DNA from: Cobetia crustatorum
GTDB lineage: Bacteria; Pseudomonadota; Gammaproteobacteria; Pseudomonadales; Halomonadaceae
Direction of reading: 5' to 3'
Assembly (NCBI RefSeq): GCF_000591415.1
Contig: NZ_JEMF01000016.1
Span: 62,001 to 126,000 of the forward strand
Length of the DNA stretch: 64,000 nt
Both the position numbers and the translations under genes were made by a program. Below, piece after piece: positions 57,275 through 64,000 of this stretch. The notes below the pieces were generated by a model. The model was not told where the DNA came from. It ran no database searches and saw only the letters and a program-made list of their open reading frames with translations. The stretch's first letter is position 1. Every line of letters begins with the position of its first letter.

Positions 57275-59484
57275 ATAATATTATTGACTTTAAACCTCAG
57301 AGCTACCTTAAAGCCACCGCACAATTAGATGCCTTTATCTTATGGGCGAAAGACATCTTACCTAAGGGTATATCTAATAATCGGGTTCACGCGGGGATAC
57401 GGTGGGATATGGACTCATGGCATAAGTCTGGAATTGCCAGTTGTGCTTTTACTGCGCATGGTTCACCTAAAAATGCGAAGGCGAAGAACAAAATATATAT
57501 GCAGCCTCCATTTGTAGATTTTGTAAAGGCGCTAATAGTATATTATAGAGTATTTAGAGGAAAAAGTTCAGTGAAGGACTGGCTATCAGTTGCTAAAGTT
57601 CTAGAGGTTGCACTGGTCGAATTGTCCGGAAAAAGTGACGTAACAAAAGTATCAGCTGCTATCTGCAATAGGACCTGTGAGCACCTAAAAAATAAATATC
57701 CTAGTGGCGATGTTGCATACAAATTCAGTAAAAAACTTGAAAGTTTAATTCGATTAATGATAGATAAGTCATTGCTAGATACATCCTTTCGATGGACTTC
57801 GCCATTGAAGATGAAACACTTGGGCACGCTTAAAGAACAGAAAAATAATAGCGACACAAAAATGCCGAGCCGTGAGTCTATTCTAGCCTTAGGTGAACTT
57901 TATAATAATAATATGACCAGCCCTCTAGATGTTGTGACTATTTCAGCATGTGTCCTATTACTTAGTCAACCTAGTCGTATCGGTGAATTAGCCGATGTGG
58001 AGCACGATTGTGTGTTGTTTAAAGAAGATGTTGAAGGTAATCAGCGCATGTTTCTGCGATGGTACGCAGAGAAAGGTTATGGAGCGACGATTAAGCCTGT
58101 TATGGCGGGTATGGAATTACCAGTGGGGCATGTCATTAAGCAGCTGGTATCGATGACTAATGAGGCACGTAAGTATGCAGCATGGCTCGAAGATCATCCC
58201 AATGAATTTCCACTGCATGATAATATACGTTTTAAAAAGCAAGACGAACCGCTTTCATATCATGAAGCTTGTATGGCGCTTAAACTTACGCGAAGTAAGC
58301 AGAAATCGTATCGGAAAACATTTGATACCTTGTGGCTTGAGCCTTTAGCCAAATACAAAGCAATGAGTCCCGAGGCGCAGGCTATATTTGATGAGATCAA
58401 AGCAGGATGGGATACCAGTAATGGGAAACGAGTTTATGTGAATGGAAAGCTTGACCATTACGATTTTAACGATAAAGCTGTTATTACTTTGAGAAAGCTC
58501 AATGTGTTAATGCGTGAAAAATATTTATCTAAAGACTTTCCATACACCTCACCTGTAGTAGATGGGAAGCAGCGTGTGGCCTACCGTGACGCGTTGTTCA
58601 CAGTTCGGACAGGCAGTCTGCCCAATGAGACAAAGAATGCATTCGCAACACAACGTGATTTTGGAGTAGAGATTGCAGCTAACCAAGACCGAATGACAGG
58701 ACAATTAGGAGGCGCCCAAAATACACAGAGTATATTCGAGCGATATGGATATCAGGGTGTTAAGGTGAAAACTCACGCCTTTCGTCACGAGCTTAATACT
58801 GAAATGCATCGGGCAGGTCTTTCACAACTATTGATCGATGCATTTTCTGGACGAACTTCTATGGGCTCGATTTACAACCATGAGACTATCGAGGAACGCA
58901 CTCAAAGAGTCACACAATACCATCCTAAGACGAACTATAGTAATGCAGCTCAGCGACTAGAGAAATTAAAAACAAATAAACCCTTGCACCTCAGTGATGT
59001 GAGAGATCTGTATAGGGACGACCAGGACCGGATCATTCATCAGACTCACATTGGTATCTGCATACATAATTTTGCGTCTGAACCTTGTCCAAAAATGGGA
59101 GCCTGCTTAAGCTGTGCTCTACTCGGCTGCGTGAAAGGTGATGATGTGAAGATTGAAAATCTTAAAGAAGAGCGTAGATATCTTAAATACCGCTACGATA
59201 AAGCGCTTTCTGCATTGTCTAGCGATATTTTTGGGGCCTTAGAGTGGGTTAAAAAAGTTGGTATGGATCTCTATAAGTGCGACGCGTTGATCCGAACCTT
59301 AGAGAATCCTGAACTCGAAAAGGGCGATATCGTCTGGAACATCGATAATGGTTGGACACTGACAAATAATGCTGTGGCAATGGCAGGACTAATCGATATC
59401 AAAGTTTTCGAAGAAAAAAATAATCGACAGGGACTGCTGTCATTAGATGAATTGAGTAAAATACTAAATAATATAGAGGTGTAA
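57271..59484 (+). CDS. Tyrosine recombinase 3 (737 residues, Cys-rich tail)
   Basis: Third and largest recombinase. A long N-terminal region (about 1-200) precedes the integrase-like domain: Arg in LSQPSRIGELADVEHD, HxxR in KTHAFRHELNTEMHRAG and the Tyr in SMGSIYNHETIEERT. The end has a cysteine cluster (GICIHNF, EPCPKMG, ACLSCALLGC) that looks like a zinc ribbon, then a helical tail. A protein of this size and layout is typical of the integrase GmtZ-like member of gamma-mobile-trio modules; this identity is inferred. Ends two bases before the start of the small gene. Confidence 0.72.
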   Translation: MNNIIDFKPQSYLKATAQLDAFILWAKDILPKGISNNRVHAGIRWDMDSWHKSGIASCAFTAHGSPKNAKAKNKIYMQPPFVDFVKALIVYYRVFRGKSSVKDWLSVAKVLEVALVELSGKSDVTKVSAAICNRTCEHLKNKYPSGDVAYKFSKKLESLIRLMIDKSLLDTSFRWTSPLKMKHLGTLKEQKNNSDTKMPSRESILALGELYNNNMTSPLDVVTISACVLLLSQPSRIGELADVEHDCVLFKEDVEGNQRMFLRWYAEKGYGATIKPVMAGMELPVGHVIKQLVSMTNEARKYAAWLEDHPNEFPLHDNIRFKKQDEPLSYHEACMALKLTRSKQKSYRKTFDTLWLEPLAKYKAMSPEAQAIFDEIKAGWDTSNGKRVYVNGKLDHYDFNDKAVITLRKLNVLMREKYLSKDFPYTSPVVDGKQRVAYRDALFTVRTGSLPNETKNAFATQRDFGVEIAANQDRMTGQLGGAQNTQSIFERYGYQGVKVKTHAFRHELNTEMHRAGLSQLLIDAFSGRTSMGSIYNHETIEERTQRVTQYHPKTNYSNAAQRLEKLKTNKPLHLSDVRDLYRDDQDRIIHQTHIGICIHNFASEPCPKMGACLSCALLGCVKGDDVKIENLKEERRYLKYRYDKALSALSSDIFGALEWVKKVGMDLYKCDALIRTLENPELEKGDIVWNIDNGWTLTNNAVAMAGLIDIKVFEEKNNRQGLLSLDELSKILNNIEV

Positions 59485-59486
59485 TA

Positions 59487-59885
59487 ATGGGGCATTTGAC
59501 GCAAAAGGACGTACAGCGTATTATTAAATTAGTTGAGGGTTGGCCGGAGCAAAAACTCACTTGGCCCTTACTCGTGGAGGCATGCAAAGAAAAGCTAGAT
59601 ATCAGCCGTGCTCGTCAGTCTCTGATGAAGCTACCTGCGGTTAATATGGCGATGAAAAACCGTAAAGTGGCATTGAAGGCTCCAATAGAAAAGGCGGGTT
59701 GGGTTAACGACATCCAAAAGGCGAATGAGCGAATTGAAGAGTTGACCAAGAATAATCGAAAGCTTAAGAGTGCTCTCCAAGATATGCATGCGTTATTCCT
59801 AACGTGGCAGGCAAACGCTGATATGTATGGTGTATCACAATCGATGCTTGAGCAGCCAGTATCTCAGCTTCAAAAGCGAACCTAA
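59487..59885 (+). CDS. Small coiled-coil accessory protein of the recombinase module
   Basis: A 132-residue protein starting two bases after recombinase 3. The N-terminal half is a basic alpha-helical, possibly DNA-binding domain (LTQKDVQRIIKLVEGW; DISRARQSLMKLP), followed by a coiled coil (QKANERIEELTKNNRKLKSALQDM). Tn554 TnpC (125 residues) and the GmtX-like protein of gamma-mobile-trio elements have the same position and size. No enzyme motif is seen; it may direct the recombinases to target DNA. Confidence 0.65.
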   Translation: MGHLTQKDVQRIIKLVEGWPEQKLTWPLLVEACKEKLDISRARQSLMKLPAVNMAMKNRKVALKAPIEKAGWVNDIQKANERIEELTKNNRKLKSALQDMHALFLTWQANADMYGVSQSMLEQPVSQLQKRT

Positions 59886-59897
59886 GTGGGGTTGGTC

Positions 59898-59918
59898 ATC
59901 CTATTTTAGGATAATTTT
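59898..59918 (+). terminator. Weak hairpin with T run after the recombinase operon
   Basis: ATCCTA-TTT-TAGGAT followed by AATTTTTG. The six-pair stem is AT-rich and only moderately convincing. Confidence 0.35.
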
Positions 59919-60055
59919 TGTTAACGAATAATTGGTTGATATGGGTTGGTGATGGAGTTTTTTGTCCTTTACAGTTGAAGAAAAATATATAGCTTACAAT
60001 TTAATTAAAAACATAGTTGAAGGATGAGGTAAAATTTTCTTTTTTATTTTTCAGG

Positions 60056-61058
60056 CTAGTTTATAGCTGGTGTATTGCTGTCGGGTCCCGTGTGATTGAT
60101 TACCTGCCTGTGAAAAATCTCGGGCCGCTTTTTTGCCAATCTTTCATGGCTAATATCGTTGCCTGATGATGTAATGCCTTCTACTGGATGCAGTGATTGT
60201 AGAGCCAACAGTAATGCTTGAGTGTCTGTTCCAGGCCCTCCCTTGATTCGTAGCGCCGAGTCGCCAGCACATCGCTGATACGGCCATTGAAGCGCTCGAC
60301 CATCCCGTTGGTTTGGGGGTGCCCCGGACGTATGAGCCGGTGCTCCACATGATGCTGTACACAGGCCTTGTCGAAGAGATGGCCCCTGTCGGCTTCTGTT
60401 CACCGCCCGACGTAAAACGACCGGTGAAACACTTCCCATTGTTTGTCAGCACCTTCTGAACCTTGAACGGCATCTTGTCGATAACGCGATGGAAGAACGC
60501 CTCTGCGTCTTTCGCTGACTTGCTGGAGCGCACCTCAAGATAGACCCATAGCGTGGCGCGGTCGATGGCCACGAACAGGTATCGTCGTTGGGTCTCATAG
60601 GGCATCTGCGGCAGGTACTTGATGTCGTTGTGCAGGTAGCCTGGCTCGTAGTCCCGAAAGGCCTTGGGAGCCTGCTTGTTGTCTTCCTGGTCCTGGCGTA
60701 CCAGTTCAGCAAGCGCCGGCACCTGCCACCTTTTCAGCATCCGGTGCAAGGCAGCGCGAGAAAGGGGCAGATGAAGAAACTCACGAGCCACCACGAGGAG
60801 TTTATCCAGCCCCAGGCGAAGGAACGTTCTGGCAGCGATGAGCACTTCTTCCTGCTCCCTGTTGAGAGTGGCCAGGAGGTTATGACGCGTGTGAGGACGA
60901 TCATATACGTCGTCTCGATGTAGCCACCGGCGGATGGTCATATCGCTCACGCCAGAGCGCTCCGCCAATATCGTGTCCGGGATGTGGGCAGGAGCGGCCT
61001 GGATCTAGGCACGAATCTTGGGTGTGGTAGTAGCTTGCTTATGAAGCTTGATGTCCAT
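60056..61058 (-). pseudogene. Degenerate IS481-family transposase
   Basis: A DDE transposase of the IS481 type, broken in several places. It starts at 61058 (MDIKLHKQATTTPKIRA), meets TAG at codon 18 (61005-61007), resumes with the helix-turn-helix (AERSGVSDMTIRRWLHRDD) and the DDE core (YLHNDIKYLPQM; VFVAID-type; VQKVLTNNGKCF), shifts frame near 60385 (downstream sense continues VQHHVEHRLIRPGHPQTNG, VERFNGRISDVLATRRY in the other frame), meets TAG at 60181-60183, and needs another frame change to reach the family end RPEIFHRQVINHTGPD at 60056. It is not functional. Full size would be about 330 residues. Confidence 0.85.
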
Positions 61059-61149
61059 CTCGATGCTCCTAAATGAACTGACGAAGAAGTCCTCTAGCAG
61101 CAATCAAAGGATAGCTCCTTTTCGTCAATTGAACATCCGAGACCCTACA
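60079..61149 (-). mobile_element. Remnant IS481-type insertion sequence with imperfect terminal repeats
   Basis: The left end reads TGTCGGGTCCCGTGTGATTG on the plus strand, the right end as TGTAGGGTCTCGGATGTTCA on the minus strand; they match as imperfect inverted repeats of about 18 bases (for example TGT-x-GGGTC-x-CG). The 1071-base length suits IS481 elements. No target-site duplication was found. Higher GC than the surrounding island, so it was acquired separately. Confidence 0.7.
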
Positions 61150-61446
61150 GTTAACCTATTTTGGGCGGACTGTAAGTGTATGGACTCATTGATTTGGGGA
61201 TGAGGTTGATCATTCATACCCATCATCATGAGTTGTTTCGTTATGACGATGAATCTGTTTTCAATATCGGTGTCAATAGTATGATAGAACTGGAATTTCC
61301 AACTTTTTTTCCGGAAGATAGATAACTTATCTGGACATGAGGTTCCTTTAAGGGTTCAATTGGGAGTTGTTGGGTGATGTCCTGTGCCTTATAAGATCAT
61401 TACAGGAATCTAGGAAACTAGTGGCTATTTAATAAGGGAAATTTGG
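61150..61446. other. Region between IS remnant and defence-like operon
   Basis: 297 bases. Holds one 41-codon frame (61200-61325), listed separately, and the probable promoter of the following operon. No clear -35/-10 pair is visible. Confidence 0.3.
61200..61325 (+). CDS. Short frame, possibly a 3' gene fragment cut by the IS
   Basis: A 41-codon frame (MRLIIHTHHHELFRYDD... ending FPTFFPEDR) follows GGGG and continues upstream without a stop for nine codons. The residue mix looks protein-like, so it may be the surviving 3' end of a gene destroyed when the IS inserted, or a genuine small protein. No homologue is recognised. Confidence 0.28.
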   Translation: MRLIIHTHHHELFRYDDESVFNIGVNSMIELEFPTFFPEDR

Positions 61447-63354
61447 ATGATCAAAAGGTTCCGGTTGGAGCGGAAGTCTCAATATGAGAAGCTAGTTATT
61501 GCTCAGCGCTTATCGGATATGCTTGATAAGTTCCTTGACGGACGGCGCGCTTCACTCTCAATCGGGGCTGAAAAGGGTGGTATTGACGAATGGGATGACG
61601 TAGTTATCCTCCACTCTGCGGATTCCTTAGAGTATCTGCAGATCAAACGCCAAACTACAGATTTCTGCACCCAGAATTCAGATAAGACAAAACAGAAAGT
61701 CAAGGTGACAAAAGACGGATCTGCCCCTAATGAGCCTAAGGCTTCAGTCATTGATAAGGCATTCATTAGTCTCGCTAAGCACGCCGAATTAGGTACTTTT
61801 GACAGCCTTCCTAATCGTAAGTTTCAGCTAACCCTCGTTAGTACGAACTTGCAGATTAAAAAAGGCCTTAGAGTCGATCATTTGGAGGAACTGTGTGAAC
61901 TATGTCGTAAGGATGGCCTTGATCTGAACGATCTTGCTAGTCGCGAGGACGGTCCCACTAAACAAAACTATCTATGGTTAACGACTTGGTGCGGTTTTAA
62001 AGATTGGGAGCAGATTCGAGATACTCTGCGTCTAGTCACCATAGCCTGCGTAGGCAACGATTTGGCTCTGGAACAACGCGCCGTTGAATCACTCGGACGT
62101 CACTTTTCCGATCCACAACGGACTCTTGGACGCCTCATAACTTACATCACTAGCGAGACATCTGATGTATCAGCTTTGGACTGCCATTCAGTAGCGCAAG
62201 AGCTCAAGGACGAGCTTCGCGCAGATATCGGAACCTGGGCCCAATATCATTTAGGTGATGAATCTCAGCTAATTGGCAAGTCATGGACTTTCGCGGGAAC
62301 TCATGATCTTGGTGGAGTGACTCCTGGAACTGCACAGGGAGTTGTTGAGCACATGTGGAGCACTGAGCTCAGAAGTCGAAAGCTGAGGATATACGCTCCG
62401 TACACGCCCCCTTCTGGAGAAAATCTCACTCTTTCATCAGCAATACTGCGCATGGCTTTGCACTTGCCTAATGGCAGCCAGGGTCTAATGCTAGGCGAAT
62501 CCACATGGCGCGATAGCGTCGGTTATGAAGTCGGGCACACACTCGGTTGTGGGGAGAGTGACCTAAAAAACCTCCCGTGGCTCGAAAACCCGGAGCGTCT
62601 TGCATGTACTTTGGATCATAAGTTCGAGACACAAGTCGCGATCCGGAAAGAAGCTGAGGCGCTCGCAAACGCTATGGACGAGCTCGTATGGCAACGTCTC
62701 ATAGAGAGCGTTACTGATAAGTTTACGCGCATTACTGATATAGACCTTGCTGAAGCCATGGAAAATGTTTGGCTAAGTTGGTTAGCGGATTTTAATAGCA
62801 ATTCAAAAAGCCGTCGAAAATTCCTAGAACAACTTCTGTATCCAGAGACAGAAGGGAAAAATCCGAAGCACGCGCTTCGATTGGGGCCCCGCACCTTAGA
62901 GCTTCTGGTCACTGCAGTTGAAACTCTGCTGTTGGTTGCAGTGGGGGTTGCTGGAAACGGTACCAACTGGGCTTCTTTCCCGGATTGTAGGCAGGTACTG
63001 AGTATCGCCATTAAATACTGGTCTGGCCCCGTAGGCCACGCTCCAGAAGTCCGTGAACTGTCTGATGATCATTTGACATCGGTTACCGGCCCTTCCCCAG
63101 CACCTATTGTAATTCTGTCAGGCGTGAGTGCTTCTCCTTCAGAGCTCTTGAACATAGGGATGGCTGATGACGCTGAGACGGCTACTAGTATGGCGGCCGA
63201 ACGCCAGCCGTATCTTCTCGTTACACGGTCTAGGGTTTTTCAGCACCTGCGTAGGGGCACTTTGGCCTCTGTCCAAAAACACTTTATCCAGCAATCGCAA
63301 GATCGACTGCGTGCCCGACAGTCAGCCATCGAGACGAATGCGAAAGGAACCTGA
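61447..63354 (+). CDS. Defence-system effector-like protein with Cap4-type nuclease motif
   Basis: A 635-residue protein of an accessory operon, not recognised by overall sequence. Its N terminus (residues 1-75) has the pattern of the Cap4/DUF4297 dsDNA-nuclease fold: helix QYEKLVIAQRLSDMLDKFLDG, Asp pair in GGIDEWDDVVILH (D50/D51) and the PD-(D/E)xK-variant QxK motif YLQIKRQ (Q65, K67). The remaining 550 residues are largely helical and may bind the ATPase partner. Position before a 199-residue middle protein and an ATPase-like start matches the effector LmuA of Lamassu or the effector subunit of ABC-three-component systems. It lacks a start-proximal partner other than the IS. Confidence 0.6.
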   Translation: MIKRFRLERKSQYEKLVIAQRLSDMLDKFLDGRRASLSIGAEKGGIDEWDDVVILHSADSLEYLQIKRQTTDFCTQNSDKTKQKVKVTKDGSAPNEPKASVIDKAFISLAKHAELGTFDSLPNRKFQLTLVSTNLQIKKGLRVDHLEELCELCRKDGLDLNDLASREDGPTKQNYLWLTTWCGFKDWEQIRDTLRLVTIACVGNDLALEQRAVESLGRHFSDPQRTLGRLITYITSETSDVSALDCHSVAQELKDELRADIGTWAQYHLGDESQLIGKSWTFAGTHDLGGVTPGTAQGVVEHMWSTELRSRKLRIYAPYTPPSGENLTLSSAILRMALHLPNGSQGLMLGESTWRDSVGYEVGHTLGCGESDLKNLPWLENPERLACTLDHKFETQVAIRKEAEALANAMDELVWQRLIESVTDKFTRITDIDLAEAMENVWLSWLADFNSNSKSRRKFLEQLLYPETEGKNPKHALRLGPRTLELLVTAVETLLLVAVGVAGNGTNWASFPDCRQVLSIAIKYWSGPVGHAPEVRELSDDHLTSVTGPSPAPIVILSGVSASPSELLNIGMADDAETATSMAAERQPYLLVTRSRVFQHLRRGTLASVQKHFIQQSQDRLRARQSAIETNAKGT

Positions 63355-63355
63355 A

Positions 63356-63955
63356 ATGCTAAAAATCTCGGAGATGACTGAGGCAATCTTGAAGCGTGCC
63401 GAAGGTCGCTATGAAGTTAATATACCTGATACATTTGGATTTGCATTGCCGCCGAATGACGTTGACTCCGCTACGGTGCAACTAAAACGTATCGGTAATG
63501 AAGGTGCGGGTTGGCGAACAGTATTGATAGCAGCCTTTCCCTTCGATTTGGCAAAGATCCAAAGCGCGTTTCGATGGGGTGCGGATATCCGTGACTTGCT
63601 TCCAGAGCCACAAATAGCCGACCTGTACATGTTTATGCTCATCGAGAGCATATCTCAAGAAGACGCGGCACGTCTTGAGGCTGATGATCGCTTCTGTAGA
63701 AAGATAGTTGCTCGAGAGCCGGAAGATGTTGACTCTTTTCTAGACCGTAGTTTCTTAGCGATACTTTCGCCTATAGGTCGTTCAGACACCATCAGTGATC
63801 CACTTTTAGCGTCTTTGAGTTCACTGGGCCGAGAGCATTCATGGGTGGTGCCGCACTTGGATACATGGCGAGAATTACTGCTGTCTGGAAAATCGGGTGG
63901 TGATATTGCTGAAGACCTGAAAATTTCGGCGTTTAGTGACGAGGAATCCCAATGA
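63356..63955 (+). CDS. Middle component of the three-gene defence-like operon
   Basis: A 199-residue protein starting two bases after the effector gene (AAGGA site) and overlapping the ATPase start by four bases (ATGA). It contains AGWRTVLIAAFPFDLAKIQSAF and RWGADIRDLLPEPQIADLYMFMLI-type sequences: a mixed alpha/beta first half and a helical second half. In size and position it fits LmuC of Lamassu or the 'middle component' of ABC-3C systems. No catalytic motif seen. Identity is inferred from context. Confidence 0.55.
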   Translation: MLKISEMTEAILKRAEGRYEVNIPDTFGFALPPNDVDSATVQLKRIGNEGAGWRTVLIAAFPFDLAKIQSAFRWGADIRDLLPEPQIADLYMFMLIESISQEDAARLEADDRFCRKIVAREPEDVDSFLDRSFLAILSPIGRSDTISDPLLASLSSLGREHSWVVPHLDTWRELLLSGKSGGDIAEDLKISAFSDEESQ

Positions 63956-64000
63956 AGCAGTTGAAGTCTATTACGCTTTCCAACATCCGTAGATTTGGCT
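63952..64000 (+). CDS. Start of an SMC/ABC-type ATPase, truncated by window end
   Basis: Only the first 16 codons are present: MKQLKSITLSNIRRFG. This strand pattern (KSITLSNIRRFG) is the typical first beta-strand of RecF/SMC-like ATPases, just before Walker A. Coupled to the middle gene by ATGA. If confirmed it is the LmuB-like ATPase of the operon. Confidence 0.5.
   Translation, partial: MKQLKSITLSNIRRFG

Larger units (their letters stand above)
54344..64000. mobile_element. Accessory island with tyrosine-recombinase module (GMT/Tn554-like)
   Basis: From here to the window end the DNA is clearly lower in GC than the core genes and is built as: three tandem tyrosine recombinases plus a small coiled-coil protein, a decayed IS481-type element, and a coupled defence-like operon. 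The module composition recalls Tn554 TnpA/B/C and the gamma-mobile-trio elements that carry anti-phage cargo in gammaproteobacteria. The right end is not in the window. Confidence 0.65.

Overview
The window looks like chromosome of a moderately halophilic or marine gammaproteobacterium, most probably family Halomonadaceae (Halomonas, Cobetia, Zymobacter relatives). This is inferred from overall protein character, an acidic major porin, the canonical gammaproteobacterial block ftsB-ispD-ispF-truD-surE-pcm-nlpD-rpoS, and a complete upper Entner-Doudoroff sugar cluster. No database comparison was possible.

Layout. 0.2-3.3 kb: a DctPQM-type TRAP transporter operon. 4.0-5.1 kb: a major porin behind a long leader. 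5.3-13.4 kb: hexose catabolism; a minus-strand run edd, glk, aldose-epimerase-like gene, pgi, sugar kinase, divergent from gap across a 357-bp control region with a perfect 12-bp direct repeat. 14-24.5 kb: small regulators and housekeeping genes (PAS-GGDEF diguanylate cyclase, dienelactone hydrolase, pncB, FemAB-like acyltransferase, NERD protein, phasin, parvulin). 24.6-28 kb: two thiamine genes, thiC and tenA, each behind its own TPP riboswitch. 28-37.7 kb: a glycosyltransferase pair, sorbosone-dehydrogenase-like protein, acyltransferase, methyltransferase, MFS permease, 2OG oxygenase and two Nudix genes. 37.8-45.7 kb: the ftsB to rpoS block, in which nlpD carries an apparent one-base frameshift inside its lipoprotein signal peptide. 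46-54.3 kb: TolC, alanine racemase, second acyltransferase, thioredoxin-like protein, a 53-residue DUF1328 protein, DUF2254 protein and the ABC-F factor EttA.

From about 54.3 kb to the right edge the DNA is visibly AT-richer and accessory. It opens with a compact, translationally coupled operon of three tyrosine recombinases followed by a 132-residue coiled-coil protein. The arrangement recalls Tn554 (TnpA/TnpB/TnpC) and the gamma-mobile-trio (GmtY/GmtZ/GmtX) elements. The first recombinase is split at an A8 tract. A decayed IS481-family element follows. Then comes a three-gene coupled operon: a 635-residue protein with a Cap4/DUF4297-like QxK nuclease motif, a 199-residue middle protein, and the start of what looks like an SMC/ABC-type ATPase, cut by the window end. 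This is best read as a Lamassu/ABC-three-component-like anti-phage system carried as cargo of the recombinase element. It is the most interesting part of the window; its right boundary lies outside.

How genes work together: porin and TRAP system handle uptake; glk, pgi, kinase, edd and gap feed hexoses through the Entner-Doudoroff route (zwf, pgl and eda are not in the window); thiC and tenA supply the thiamine pyrimidine under direct TPP control; nlpD-rpoS links envelope maintenance with the general stress response.
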